A DNA stretch of 64,000 bases from Tillus elongatus (Eukaryota; Arthropoda; Insecta; Coleoptera; Cleridae), in NCBI GenBank assembly GCA_964006375.1, contig OZ023262.1:198238778-198302777 (forward strand), read 5' to 3'. Positions within the stretch are counted from its first letter, which is position 1. Every line of letters begins with the position of its first letter. Positions 24,089 through 37,645 of this stretch are shown here, in pieces. The position numbers and the translations under genes were made by a program. The notes beneath the pieces were generated by a model that had not been told where the DNA came from, searched no databases, and saw nothing but the letters and a program-made list of their open reading frames with translations.

Positions 24089-27000
24089 GTAAATATTCTA
24101 AATTACCATTTTTCTGAATAAATCATTGTATATATTTTTTTATTTTTATTAGAACCATCGACCCAAAACCTTGTAATCCACGTACATTACAAAAACCAAA
24201 AAAGGGTGGTGGTTACCCCAAGGTATTCCTGGGCGGGCTCCCATCGAATGTTACAGAAACTGACTTGAGGACTTTTTTCACACGTTTTGGGAAAGTTATG
24301 GAAGTAGTTATTATGTATGATCAGGAAAAGAAGAAATCTAGGGGTAATTTGTATTTAATTGTTTAGTGTTAATACCGTTTCTATGTGATGTGTTTTTCAG
24401 GGTTTGGTTTTTTGTCATTTGAAGATGATGAAGCAGTAGATCGGTGTGTTGCTGAACATTTCGTTAATCTTAATGGCAAACAGGTAGTTATCTAATGTTC
24501 CAAACATACATGCATGTTGTCCATTATTTATTTCTACAATCTTATTTATTGCTTTTGATTATAATGTAAAGAAATTAAAGATTCTCAACTTTTTGTTTTG
24601 TTTGGATCGCTAATTTTAAAATAATATAGGTATAAATATCACTATTTTCATGTCATGCAGTATCTTCAGAAAATCTGTGTAATGTTTCGTTGAATCATAG
24701 GAAATAATTCGTTTCTTATAGGTGGAAATAAAAAAGGCAGAACCTAGAGATGGTTCTGGTGGCAACAAAATGGGCGGTGCCGATCCCACTTCTGCATGGG
24801 GTCCCCCACAGGCGCCGATGGGCATGATGCAGGGTCCTAACGGTCAAATGGGAGGACCACCTATGAACATTGGTGCCCCAATGGGTCCCAATATGATGCA
24901 GGGTTATCAAGGATGGGGCACATCACCACAGCAGCAGAGCTATGCTGGGTATGGAACACCGTCTGGACCTGGTTCATACCAAGGTTGGGGAGCGCCACCG
25001 GCACCTCAAGGACCACCGCCACAGTGGGGTAATAATTATGGCGGTCCCCCACAGCAGCAGGGTTATGGCTCTTATCAGGCAGGCAGTGGGGCAGCCAATT
25101 GGAACAGTTGGAATATGCCACAGAATAGTGCTTCAACAGGTCCCTCTGGTAAGAATGTTGAATAGATATAGGTTAAGATTAGGTGGCAGTAATGTATAGC
25201 TTTTTTGTTTACAGCCTCCATAAGCTTTTGACAAAACTTCAATAACAGGTTAAAACGCTCTAAACAGTGGCTGGTTTTTTATTTTTATGCCTCATTGCTG
25301 CTAAAGTTTTAAAGATATTCGAAAGAAATTAAGAGAGTAGAATTGCCAAACATAACATGGTTCACAAAATAACGCGGTTTTCTTCCATAACCTATAACAG
25401 TTGGTGTAACATTTTGCCTGGGGGGGTCATCTTTGTGTGATATGATTCAAGGCATGCATGTCCGAGAAGTTTTTTTGCAATCTTTGTGTAAAAATACAAA
25501 ATTTTGCTTGCAAAGCTAATATCAAAAATAATTGTGATATATCGCATGCATATTTAATCAAAAAATATCAATGCCTATTAGTTAACGAATACAAAGTAAT
25601 AAAGTCCTTAATAATTAATGAGCCCATCCCAGCTAACATGCTTATGGATTATACTATCTTTTTACCACATGACGTAATCGATTATAAGTTCCTTAACTTG
25701 GGAATTTTTTGTTTTGTTTGTTTATACATAGAACACAGCCATTACAAATAGTCTATCTTTTCGGCTGTGTTCCTTTGAAATGTCTTAATTTTTCTCCCAA
25801 GAAATGTAACTCACTTCCAAATGACACAAGATTATAAATCTTCACGCAGTGTTCCCACTCGTCTGGGAAATCGGGAAAATTCAGGGAATTTGTAAAAGAA
25901 AAAAATGTGTCTGGGAAATCAGGGAAAAATTGTAAAAAGTGACTAAAAGTCGGGGAATTTTTATCCCTGCCCACAATTTTTTTTTTTGCGTTCATTGGTC
26001 GCTTTGTCTAGGAAAGTGTGTTTTCCGCCATAACACTAAGCTCTACTGTATTCCGTAGTAGTTGTTACACATGTCGGGGATACATTGTAGAAGATCAAAG
26101 TCGGGGAAATAGATTTTGGCATGTCAGGGAAATTGATATGCTGTTTTTAGTGGGAACCCTGTCACAAAAGACAACCATCTCAGTGCTTTCGCGGGTAGTG
26201 ACAGGCATACTACAAGGCTTTGAAAAAAAAAGTAGAAATAAAATTTATTGACTGAAGTAAAGTCTTTGATTCTGTGGAACATAGTTTTCTTTTTGATAAG
26301 CTTTGCTATTATGGTGTGAGGGGTTCGGTATATGATCTGTTTAAGTTGTACCTCTATAAGAGTGCAGATTGTCAAGTGGAACAACCAATTGTCCAGTAGT
26401 GTGTCTTTAAAAGCTGGGGTACTGCAAGGATCTATCTTGGATCCCATCCTCTTTATAATTTATGTCAATGATCTATTTCCAAGTATTGAAACATGGAACC
26501 TACATGTATGCAGGTGATACTCGCTTCATCAGCAGAGCTAGAAGTGACCAAGGGGTTGTAGGTGGTGCTCGAGTCCACAGCCTAGGCTGAGGCTCCATTG
26601 TGTAGCATCAGACTTTAGTCTTTCTTCTCTGAGTGAGTGAAACTTCAACCCGGTTTGGCCTTCACGTTGGCGCAGTACGGAACGAGGTCCTCTGTTTATT
26701 GAGAAGATTTACTTCTTCCTTCAGATGCCCCCTCCAGCTCCATAGATTATCTGTCCTTGGGCTATGTGCCTCTTAGCGAACCGCTTACGATGTTCTAAGA
26801 AAGAACAAGAATTCGTATAAAATTTTTGGGCAACAAATCCAAAACAAACCCAAGCTTCTTTGTTGTATCCTTCTCAATATTGAAAATATGTAGGTGCCAG
26901 CAAAGATCCTCTACGACTGTTATACTCAATGCAGAGAGGGTAGATCTTTTAGAGAGTATTTCCCTAGCCATCTGAATATCTGGACCTGATAGTCATTTTC

Positions 27001-27099
27001 CTAGATAAGATGCAACTCTATTTTTGAGGAATCTTATACTATTTAACGACCGATGTATGTATGTATGTATATGTATATGTATATCTATATGTGTATATA

Positions 27100-27190
<91 letters not shown>

Positions 27191-30100
27191 ATGTGCTTCA
27201 CAAATATCATAACTTTGTTAGTGAATGTTTTTTAAAATCCTGAAACATGTCGATTTTATTCATCTGGCACATATACGTTATGTTTTTATCACACTCCATC
27301 TTTGAGCTGTGACCCAATGGTAAGTTAAAAGTGCAAGTTGATTATCATGTTCTCCCTGTATATGATACCCCATATTAGAGGTCTATTGCTTACCGGTCAC
27401 AAGATATAGGTGATCTGTGAGAAAAACATTAACTAAAAATGTAAATAATCAGGTTTTATAACGAGCGGAAAATAATCGTTAATATACACACCGCTTGAAA
27501 ATTATATGCACGTGGCAGGCAGCTGCTCAAACTAAATGCACAGTGAAGAGGTTAAGAAAAATTATCATGTCACAGCTCAAAAATGAGTTGCAAAAAAAGA
27601 AATCATTTTAATGTTAGCAGATGTCTTTTTTATGAATAAACTTAAGTTGAGAAAGGTATGAATGTTTTGCGGAACTTTTATCACTATGTATCTTGAAAAC
27701 TGCTCTAATGATTTCCATAAAATTCTGAAAACATGGGTTTTAGGGGAGGATGAATCGCTCTAGGTAGGTGTTATCCCAGGGAGAGTTCTTCTTCAATATA
27801 TACAGCAATATCTAATAACATTGGCATGAATGTGATTGAAATATCATACAGCTACTCTATAATATCGTCGTCCTCAGGACGTACGGGCTTAACTGACAAA
27901 AAAAGCGAAATTGAGTTAAAACCTGCAAAGTGAATGTTTCACCATGCTTTGTTACCACGAAAAGGCTTATCTGAGTTTCTCTAAGTTAAGTTAGTAATGC
28001 AATACGATACTTGGACCTATCTTATATGTCTTAAAATATTGACTGGACGAAGGGGCTTATGTAATTAGGCCTTGCCGTAAAAAAAGTATATTTAGAGGAC
28101 ATTAGGAAAACATTAGTTTCACAAAGAGGCCTAACTAACGCTTGCGTATCGCTCTACCTCATTAGACAGCACACGTTTTTGTCTGTAAAATATAACTTAA
28201 TAAGCGCATTTCCTACCCAGTATGGCCTTTTTGTATTAAATAATCTAATAATCCCAAAGCTATCTTATTAGTTTATAGTGGGCTTATCCCAAAAAAAATA
28301 GTAAGCCTTTTGGAATGAAACACTCAATGTTTAAATTTCATGTTAAAATACTATAAAATCTTTAAAACGCTCTCCTGAAAAATAGTGATATATCAGTTAA
28401 GCTCCTACATCCTGAGGACGACGATATATGGCACACCTTAACAATTACAAGATGGTGGCTGTAGTCATCAGACCATTTTTAACATTTCCGTCCAGTTTCA
28501 GAGAGTGTCATCAAATATTAAATTTAGACAATCATTGATCAAATCTATCAATGACAGCTTCAATATATTTGCTTACCATGGAAACAAAACCGAATCACAT
28601 TAAATATTTAACAAGACTGCGACCGGACAATAGCCACTTATGAGCAAGCACTTGTATTCATTTGACAGATATTTGCAATAATTGTCACTTTGTAAAACAT
28701 GTCTGTGTTTGTCAATTCTATAATTTTAAGTTTTTTGGTGTGTATGTATTTAATACTTCAGCAGGTGTAAGCTGTGCAGGGAAAATCAGCCACATGTATA
28801 GACAGGGGTAACTCGTTTTAGTTATTCCGCTTTGAAATGAGATTTCACTACAGTTTCTTGTTAGGGACTTAGTAGTAAAAAGTTATCATTGAAGCTCTTA
28901 TGTAAACACCAAATTCACTGAAATATAGGTACTTTTATATGCATCATCATCAAAATCTAAAGGCGATATCGCCTTGTCAAAACCGTGACTGCCATTTATA
29001 CTACCAATTTAAAATCCTTGCTTTGTAAACTATTAACACCAAAGTAACATTGATTTTTGTTCATAGGCTTAAATTTAAACAATGCAGGCTTTTATGGCCA
29101 GTGTTAACTGAAGTAGATGTTTCGTTTACATCTACTATAAGCTTTTTTGTTTGTTGTGATACTATGATCATTTCTAGATCATGGACGAGCTTCTCTTGTG
29201 CTATGATAGGCATCCAGAAATTTTGGATTGTAGTATGCCAGAGACCATCCACTAAATGTCGATTCAAATTTAACAATTTTAATTTACAAAGCAAATTTAC
29301 TTTTCATCAATTAGGAAAAGAATATCTCTTTGGTAATCTCAGTAGCTGGACTGTTGGCTCTCTGTGTGAAGGGTCCCGGCTCTTGTACAGCGTATACTTT
29401 AAAAACATATATTTTCAATTCCAGTTACCGCAATATAATTACTGAGACAGCGGATTTGTGTGTAAGCCCTTCGCAAAGAGTGTTGAACTGTCGTGTTTCA
29501 TGCACGTGTAATGTTTGGCATTCTTCCTTCATGTAATAAACAGGTTTTGTAAAATTTCCAGGTTGATGAGGTGACCTACACCCTCGCGATTTGTTATGTT
29601 ATTATATTTATTTATTTGGGACACATAATTCTGCTTATTTATTACCAATTTTAAGCATTACCATCAGTCTTAAAGGCGATGTCACTTTGTCATCCTAACC
29701 ATGACTTTCTGTCTTCACCTGGTTTTTCTTCAATTATGTCTCAGAATATATAGCTCATGTACTTCACTATTTTTAGAAGTGCATTTTTCTTCTAGATTTA
29801 TTTCACTAGACATCTGTCTCCTTACATGTTCTAGTACCTTTTAATTTGTCTTTTCTACCATTGTACATTATCTACATTTCAAAGGCATCTTCATATCAGG
29901 CTCATCCATACATTAAAACATTCTATATACAGAGCGTGTCATTAGTACAAAGAAATCCAATTACATATTTATGGTAAGAGATATGTAAAACAGCATATTG
30001 TGAGATAAAAGTTGAAGCATATACAGGCTAATATTATATCTGCTTCAGGAGATGTGGATGTCACCATTTTTAGTAAGTCTGTATTGACAGGCGAGATATT

Positions 30101-33100
30101 ATTTCCATTAAAACATGTTCTGTGTTTGAAGCAAGTTTATTTAAAAATTATTATGATTTTCTTACTCTTGCATTTTCTGTAAAAGGTTTGTTTTGTGATA
30201 CATCTGCTTCAGGATATGCGGATGCCACCATTTTTTGTAATAGTCTGTCTTGACAGACGAGATATTGTTTCCACTAAAACATGTTCTATGTTTGAAGCAA
30301 GATTATTTAAAAATTATTGATTTCCTTACTTTTGTATTTTTTGTAAGAGGTTTCTTCTGTGATAGTGCAGACGCTTCAGTATATGTGGTTATCACCATTT
30401 TTTTGTAATAGTCTATATTGGCAGGTGAGATATTATTTTCACGAAAACATGTTCTGTGTTTAAAGCAAGGTTATATAAAAATTATGATTTACTTATGCCC
30501 AGTTTGACAAAGCTTGAATAAACATTTAACAGCCGGTTAATCAAGGCTTAATGCTGCCAATCATAGCTTCCAAATATTTGGGTGTCATTACAAAACCCCG
30601 AATCGTAGCCTGTGATTAGTCGTCTGGAGCTTTGATTAACTAACCGTCCGTTAAATGTTTAATCGAGCTTTGTGAAACTGGGCGTTAGTCCTGTATTTTT
30701 TAAGAGGTTTGTTCTGTGGTAGTATATCTGCTTCAGTATATGTGGATGTTACCATTTTTTGTGGTAGTCTATATTGACAGGTGAGATTTTATTTCCACCA
30801 AAATATGTTGTGTTTAAAGCAAGTTTATATAAAAATTTTTGTTGTTTTCCTTTCACTTCTATTTTCTGTAAGAGGTTTATGTGATAGAATATCTGTTTCA
30901 GGATATGTAGACGTCACCACCATTTTTTTTAATAGTTTATATTGGCAGGCGAGCTATTATTTTCAGTAAAACATGTTCTATTTGAATCAACTTTACTTAA
31001 AAATGATTTTGATATCCTTACTCTTGTATTCTCTGTAAGAGGTTTGTTCTGTGATAGTGTGGCTGCTTTAGGATATATGGATGTCACTTTTTTTTTTCAT
31101 ATTCTATACTGGCAGGTGAGATATTATTTCAACAAACACATGTTCTGTGTTTGAAAAAACACTAAAAATTATTATGCTTTTCTTACTGTTGTATTTTTTA
31201 AGAGGTTTGTTCTGTGGTAGTATATCTGCTTCAGGATATGTGGATGTTGCCATTTTTTGTGGTAGTCTATGTTGGCAGGCGAGATTTTATTTCCACCAAA
31301 ATATGTTGTATTTAAAGCAAGTTTATTTAAAAATGATTTTGTTTTCCTTTCACTTGTATTTTCTGTAAGAGGTTTATGTGATAGAATATCTTTTTCAGGA
31401 TATGTAGACGTCACCACCATTCTTTTAAATAGTTTATATTGGCAGGCGAGATATTATTTTCGGTAAAACATGTTCTGTGTTTGAATCAACTTTACTTAAA
31501 AATGATTTTGTTACCCTTACTCTTGTATTCTCTGTAAGAGGTTTGTTCTGTGATAGTGTAGCTGCTTTAGGATATATGGATGTCACAATTATTATTTTTT
31601 TTCATAGTCTATACTGGCAGGTGAGATATTATTTCAACGAAAACATGTTCTGTGTTTGAAAAAACACTAAAAATTATTATGCTTTTCTTACTGTTGTATT
31701 TTTTAAGAGGTTTGTTCTGTGGTAGTATATCTGCTTCAGGTTATGTGGATGTCACCATTTTTTGTAATAATCTATATTGGTAGGCGAGGTATTATTTTCA
31801 CCAAAGTATGTGCTCTGGTTGGAGCAAGGTTAATTAAAAATTGTGATTTTCTTACCCTTGTATTTTTGAGAGGTTTGTTGTGGTAGTATATCTGCTTCAG
31901 GGTGTGTGGATGTCACCATTTTTTGTAATAGTCTATATTGGCAGGCGAGATATTATTTGGACCAAAATATGTTGTGTTTTTGAAGCAAGTTTAAAAAAAT
32001 TATTTTGTTTTCCTTACACTTATTTCTGTAAGAGGTTTATGTGATAGAATATCTGTTTCAGGATATGTGGATGTCACCATTTTTTTGTAATAGTTTGTAT
32101 TGACAAGCGAGATATTATTTACAATAAAACTTGTTCTGTGTTTAAACTTTATTTAAAAATTATTTTGATAGCCTTACTCTTGTATTTTCTGTAAGAGCTT
32201 TGTTCTGTCATAGTATATCTACTTCAGGATATGTGGATGTTACCTTTTTTTTAATAGTCCATATTACCAGGCGAGATACTATTTCTACTAAAACATGTTC
32301 TGTGTTTGAAGCAAGTTTATTTAGAAATAATTATGATTTCCTTGCTGCTGCTCTTTCTGTAATAAGTTTGTTCTGTGGTAGTATATCTGCTTCAGGTTAT
32401 GTGGGTGTCACCATTTTTTGTAATAGTCTATATTGGCAGTCGAGATATTATTTTCACCAAAGTATGCTCTCTGTTTGGAGCAAGGTTAATTAAAGATTGT
32501 GGTTTTCTTCCCCTTGCACTTTTGAGAGGTTTGTTGTGTGGTAGTATATCTGCTTCAGGGTGTGTGGATGTCACCATTTTTTGTAATAGTCTATATTGGC
32601 AGGTGAGATATTATTTGGACCAAAATATGTTGTGTGTTTGAAGCAAGCTTATTAAAAAATATTTTGTTTTCCTTGCACTTGTATTTCTGTAAGAGGTTTA
32701 TGTGATAGAATATCTGTTTCAGGATATGTGGATGTCACCATTTTTTTGTAATAATTTGTATTGACCAGCGAGATATTATTTACAATAAAACTTGTTCTGT
32801 GTTTAATTCAACTTTATTTAAAAATTATTTTGATATCCTTATTCTTGTATTTTCTGTAAGAGCTTTGTTCTGTGATAGTATATCTACTTCAGGATACGTG
32901 GATGTTACCTTTTTTTTTAATAGTCCATATTACCAGGCGAGATATTATTTCTACTAAAACATGTACTGTGTTTGAAGCAAGTTTATTTAGAAATAATTAT
33001 GATTTCCTTGCTGTTGCTCTTTCTGTAATAGGTTTGTTCTGTGATAGTATATCTGCTTCAGGATATGTGAATGTCGCATTTTTTGTAATAGTCTACGAGC

Positions 33101-36100
33101 CCTAACAACTATATGTTGGGACAAGCTAACATTTCGGAAATAATACAACAGCTTTTCCAAACGACTGAATTATTTAGTTTTTACCTTTAAATACAAACAT
33201 AACAGTAAATTCTATATTATAAAAAAACCTTTTCATGTCCTGGTAAAGTAATCTCTATTAATAATAGCGTAATTTGTCATTGGAAGGTCAAACTTGCTGA
33301 CAACTAAAAGTTGGAACACATACAAATCTTGTACTTAAAATGTTTAAATTAGTTATAGGCGGCCTTGGTATAAACACCAAAATTATTTTATTTATCCATT
33401 GGCAGTTGGTCATTAATGTAAGACTTCAAGTAGTGATGCTAGTCATTGTTAACATACTTTATTGTTAATTTAATTAAAATAATGGGTCGTGGAAAGGCTA
33501 CGAACCAGAAATTATGTGAAATTATTATTCATCAATACCATAAGGGTAAAACAATGCGTAAAATTGCTAGTGATTCAACTATTTCAAAATGTACAGTGTA
33601 CAATATAATAAAAAAATTCAGTGAGACTGCTAATGTGGATGTTCAGGGCAGAAGTTCGGGAAGACCGCAACTCGTTTCTGAAAGAGATTTGCGAAATTTG
33701 GTCAAAATATGCAAGTCGTCAAGAAGAAGCACCCTTCAAGAAATAACTGCTAAATGGAACACGGTAACTGGATTAAATATATCTAGAGAATGTTGTCGAA
33801 AATACATGCGTAAATGCGGTCTGGGATTTTACAAGGTAAGTTTAATGGTTTTGAATGGTTCATACAGTATCAAAAGTCTCATAAAATGAATTATTTAGGC
33901 AAAAGAAAAGCCGCTGTTAACAGAAGTTCAGAAGAAAAACCGATATAATTGGGCAAGATCTAAACTACTCTGGAGAGAAAATAAGTGGAATAAAATAGTA
34001 TTTACTGATGAGGCTAAATTTGATGTTTGCGTTGGAGACCACCGTAAACGAGTAATACGGAATAAAACAGAAGCCTTCCATAAAGATTGCCTGAAAAGAG
34101 TTTTTAAGTTCCCAAAGGGAATTATGGCGTGGGGCTGCATGTTGGCAAGGGGTTTAGGTTTTTTAAATTTTATAGAGGGCACTGTAAATGCCCAAAAATA
34201 TCAAGAGATACTTCAAACCACACTTTTGCCTAGTATTCAAAAATTGTTTGATGATTTTATATTTCAACAAGATGGAGCATCATGCCATTCGGCAAAATCA
34301 ACCACAAAGTGGTTTGGTGACAATAATGTAAAGGTTTTATCCCATCCAGCTAGCAGTCCGGATTTAAATGTGTTAGAAACTGTATGGCATAAAATGAAGC
34401 AGTATTTAAGAAACCACCCTCAACGTACAATATCTGATTTACGGACAAAACTACAAGAAATCTGCCTGCAACAGTCCAAGCAGTTGTTAAAGCTAAGGGT
34501 GGTGTGACCCCATATTAAATTTAGCTTTATTCTCAAGTTGTCCCAACATTTAGTTGTCACTTAATTTGAACCTTAAGTGACAAAGTACTCCACTGCTAAT
34601 GTCGATTGCTTTACCAAATCATAGAAACATTTTTAAATGGTCTAGGATATATTGTTATGTTTGTATTTAAAAGTAAAAACTAAATAATTCAGTCGTTTGG
34701 AAAAGCTGTTGTATTATTTCCGAAATATTAGCTTGTCCCAACATATAGTTGTTAGGGCTCGTACATTGGCGGGTGAGATGTACGAAAATATGTTCTGTAT
34801 TTGAAGCAAGTTTATTTAAAAATTATTTTGTTTTCCTTACACTTGTATTTTCTGTAAGAGGTTTATGTGATCGAATATCTGTTTCAGGATATGTGAATGT
34901 CACCATTTTTTGTAATAGTCTACATTGGCGGGTGAGATATTATTTTGACTAACACATCTTCTGTGTTCGAAGCAAATTTGCTTCAAAGTTAATATGATTT
35001 CCTCAGTAGTGTGTTTTCTGTAAGACGCTTGTTCTGTGATAGTATATCTACTTCAGGATATGTGGATGTGACAATTTTTTCTAATAGTCCATATTACCAG
35101 GCGAGATATTATTTCCACTAAAACATGTTTTATGTTTAAAGCAAATTTAATTAAAAATGATTATGATTTCCTTACTCTTGTATTTTTTTGTAAGAGGTTT
35201 GTTCTGTAGGTCTAGTTGGTTAATTTTCCAGACTATTTTTATATGTTCTAACCTCGAGGTGAACTCATTCAGCCAGGGTCATTTTTATTTTCATTGGCTT
35301 CTTTCCAGACTTGTTTTCATTTAATAATTACCAATGTTTTCTGTTTATTTTTATCCACGCTGAAGTCTTTAGCCCTCTTACAAATTAAAAACAGTAATTA
35401 TGACTTCAGCTTCTTTCAAATTGTTAAATGGCCTTCAAGAATCAAAGTACTTGTTAAGATAACAAGAAATGAGTGTTCATTGTAGGATGGCAATTTTAAA
35501 TATTTAGGATTATAGATAGTACTAAACTAAACCCAACTAACAGCCGTGACATAGGACAGTTTTAATATTTTCATCACAGATGAGGAATAAAATATCAGCA
35601 AATTTATTGTATTAGATATCAGCCTTGGCCAAATTAAAAATAAAAACTTACAAAACTGTGTGATTGCTATTAGCTCATTTCTAATGATAACAATAATGCT
35701 AGTGTGGCATTGCTAAAGTACAGTTACTCAGACAAGCCAGTAGTTAACAGCCTTTTTTAAATGTGTTCATAGCAATTAATTATGGCGTAGCTTTTTGGCA
35801 TAATGTTTTGGTCATTCTCTATGATTAGATTGCAGTGATGTCATATTATTATATATTTTTTTATTAATGGGTTACAACAAGCTTGTTATTTTGGATGATT
35901 CAGGGGGTTTATGTTGGTCACATACTCTACAGCTTGGGTTAGATTGTATTACATTTATCTGGCTTCATTGTTTTATGCACACTATATAACACATGCCCAT
36001 ATAATGTATTTATTGTAACTATGTTTATTATAATGTTTCATTTCAACATTTTCCTTATAGGTTTTATTTACTTTAAACTAAGACACGCCCTACTTATTAA

Positions 36101-37434
36101 TTATATACATGGTGATTCTGAGCATAACCATATTTGCAGTACACATAGGTGATGATAAAGAAACTGAAAATTTGGTATCTGATGGCCCTCGATACAGATA
36201 TTTGACAAATTTTAATCCACTCTGTATATAACTTCAAAATTTGTAGTTATATTACTGCCGTTGTACTTTAAAAGATACTTAAAGGGATTCAAAAATCCAG
36301 GGTCCGGACCCACCAAAAAATGAAGCCTTTCATTGCTTCAAAAATAACACCCTGTTTATCGCAATTGAAATTTCTGACACAAGAGCGGGAAAGTGGGCTA
36401 TCGTGTAGTTCTTGCACTTTTGTAGTGTTTGCAGCAACTTTCTATTTCCAGCTCAATTGCTTGTTAATTTTTAAACCCCCTGTTTAAAAAACCAATCTTA
36501 ACATTCCTGAGCCAGCCCTTAGAGAAAATTAAATGGGTTAAAAACACTGAAAACTGATCTTTCTGTGAGTAACACTCAAATGCTTCAAAATCAGGTTCGG
36601 ACTAAAAATTAAAGAACACTAATCATTTTAAAAAAAGTCTGGATGCAGCCAGTGCGTTATGGTAGTGAATTTTCATAAAACATATTTTTAATAGCAAATA
36701 TGTGTAGTACAATGTGCCATGTTTCATCAAAATAACTTTATTGTTTGAAAATGTACAAAAATTTCTGAAAGTAAACTTACAATGTTCCCGAAAAACTCGT
36801 TTCTTGGCCAACGAACCTTATAGGTTGATAGCAAATTGATCTATTCAAATTTGAAGCATTTAATGAAGATTCGCTACCAAAACGCACTTGCTGCGTCCCG
36901 AACTTCTTTTCTTACAGACATGCATTATATTCAGATGGAAAATGCAATAACATTAGGCGTGTTCGATTAAAAAAAAAAAACGAAAATTTGTATGACCAAC
37001 GAATTATAGACCACCCGGTGATAGTGGAAATATTTTTTAAGATGTATCTCAAGACACCCTATAATTAATGTATAGTTTTTTTTTCATATCGTGTATAATA
37101 ACGGATATATTGAGCTTTATTGATTTTTTCTGAAAATTCGTCAAAAATTATATACCATTAAACAATAAACTGTATAGCTAAAACTACGGACAAAGCACCA
37201 AAGAAAGGGCCTATTTGAAATTAATTTTCTGGAAACATTTTAGTAAAATGAAGGACAGTGCCGGTTGAAGCTAAGACTTCAGGGTTTGTAAAACATTATT
37301 CTTGCTACATTTTCTTTACATAACCTGTGTTAGTTTGACGTTTTCAGGAAAACCCCAATATTTTTTTCCTTAAATGCGTAACTGATCAAAATCGGCCCAT
37401 TATTTTTTGAGTTATCGGTGTGATACACACACAC

Positions 37435-37532
<98 letters not shown>

Positions 37533-37569
37533 CCTCAATTGAGCGCAAACAAGACCCCTACAACCCATA

Positions 37570-37645
<76 letters not shown>

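Larger units (their letters stand above)
30030..35207. repeat. Satellite array, about 166-bp monomers
   Basis: About 20 monomers carry GGTTTGTTCTGTGATAGT, ATATCTGCTTCAGGATATG, TGGATGTCACCATTTTTTG, TATATTGGCAGGCGAGATAT and AAACATGTTCTGTGTTTG in fixed order. The CTTCAGG anchor recurs near 30204, 30371, 30727, 30885, 31063, 31227, 31391, 31565, 31730, 31892, 32053, 32218, 32390, 32550, 32720, 32886, 33054, 34885 and 35050. Spacing is 158-178 bp once the insertions at 30496-30684 and 33096-34761 are removed. It lies wholly within the 19.9-kb intron. Confidence 0.9.

Noticed and set aside
30781..33105. Repeated open frames of 60-97 codons with a recurring VRGL.C..IS.SGYVDVT..C.SLYWQ peptide
   Set aside because: They follow the 166-bp satellite period, start and stop at different places in each unit and have no splice or start context. 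The shared peptide is a by-product of repeat identity.
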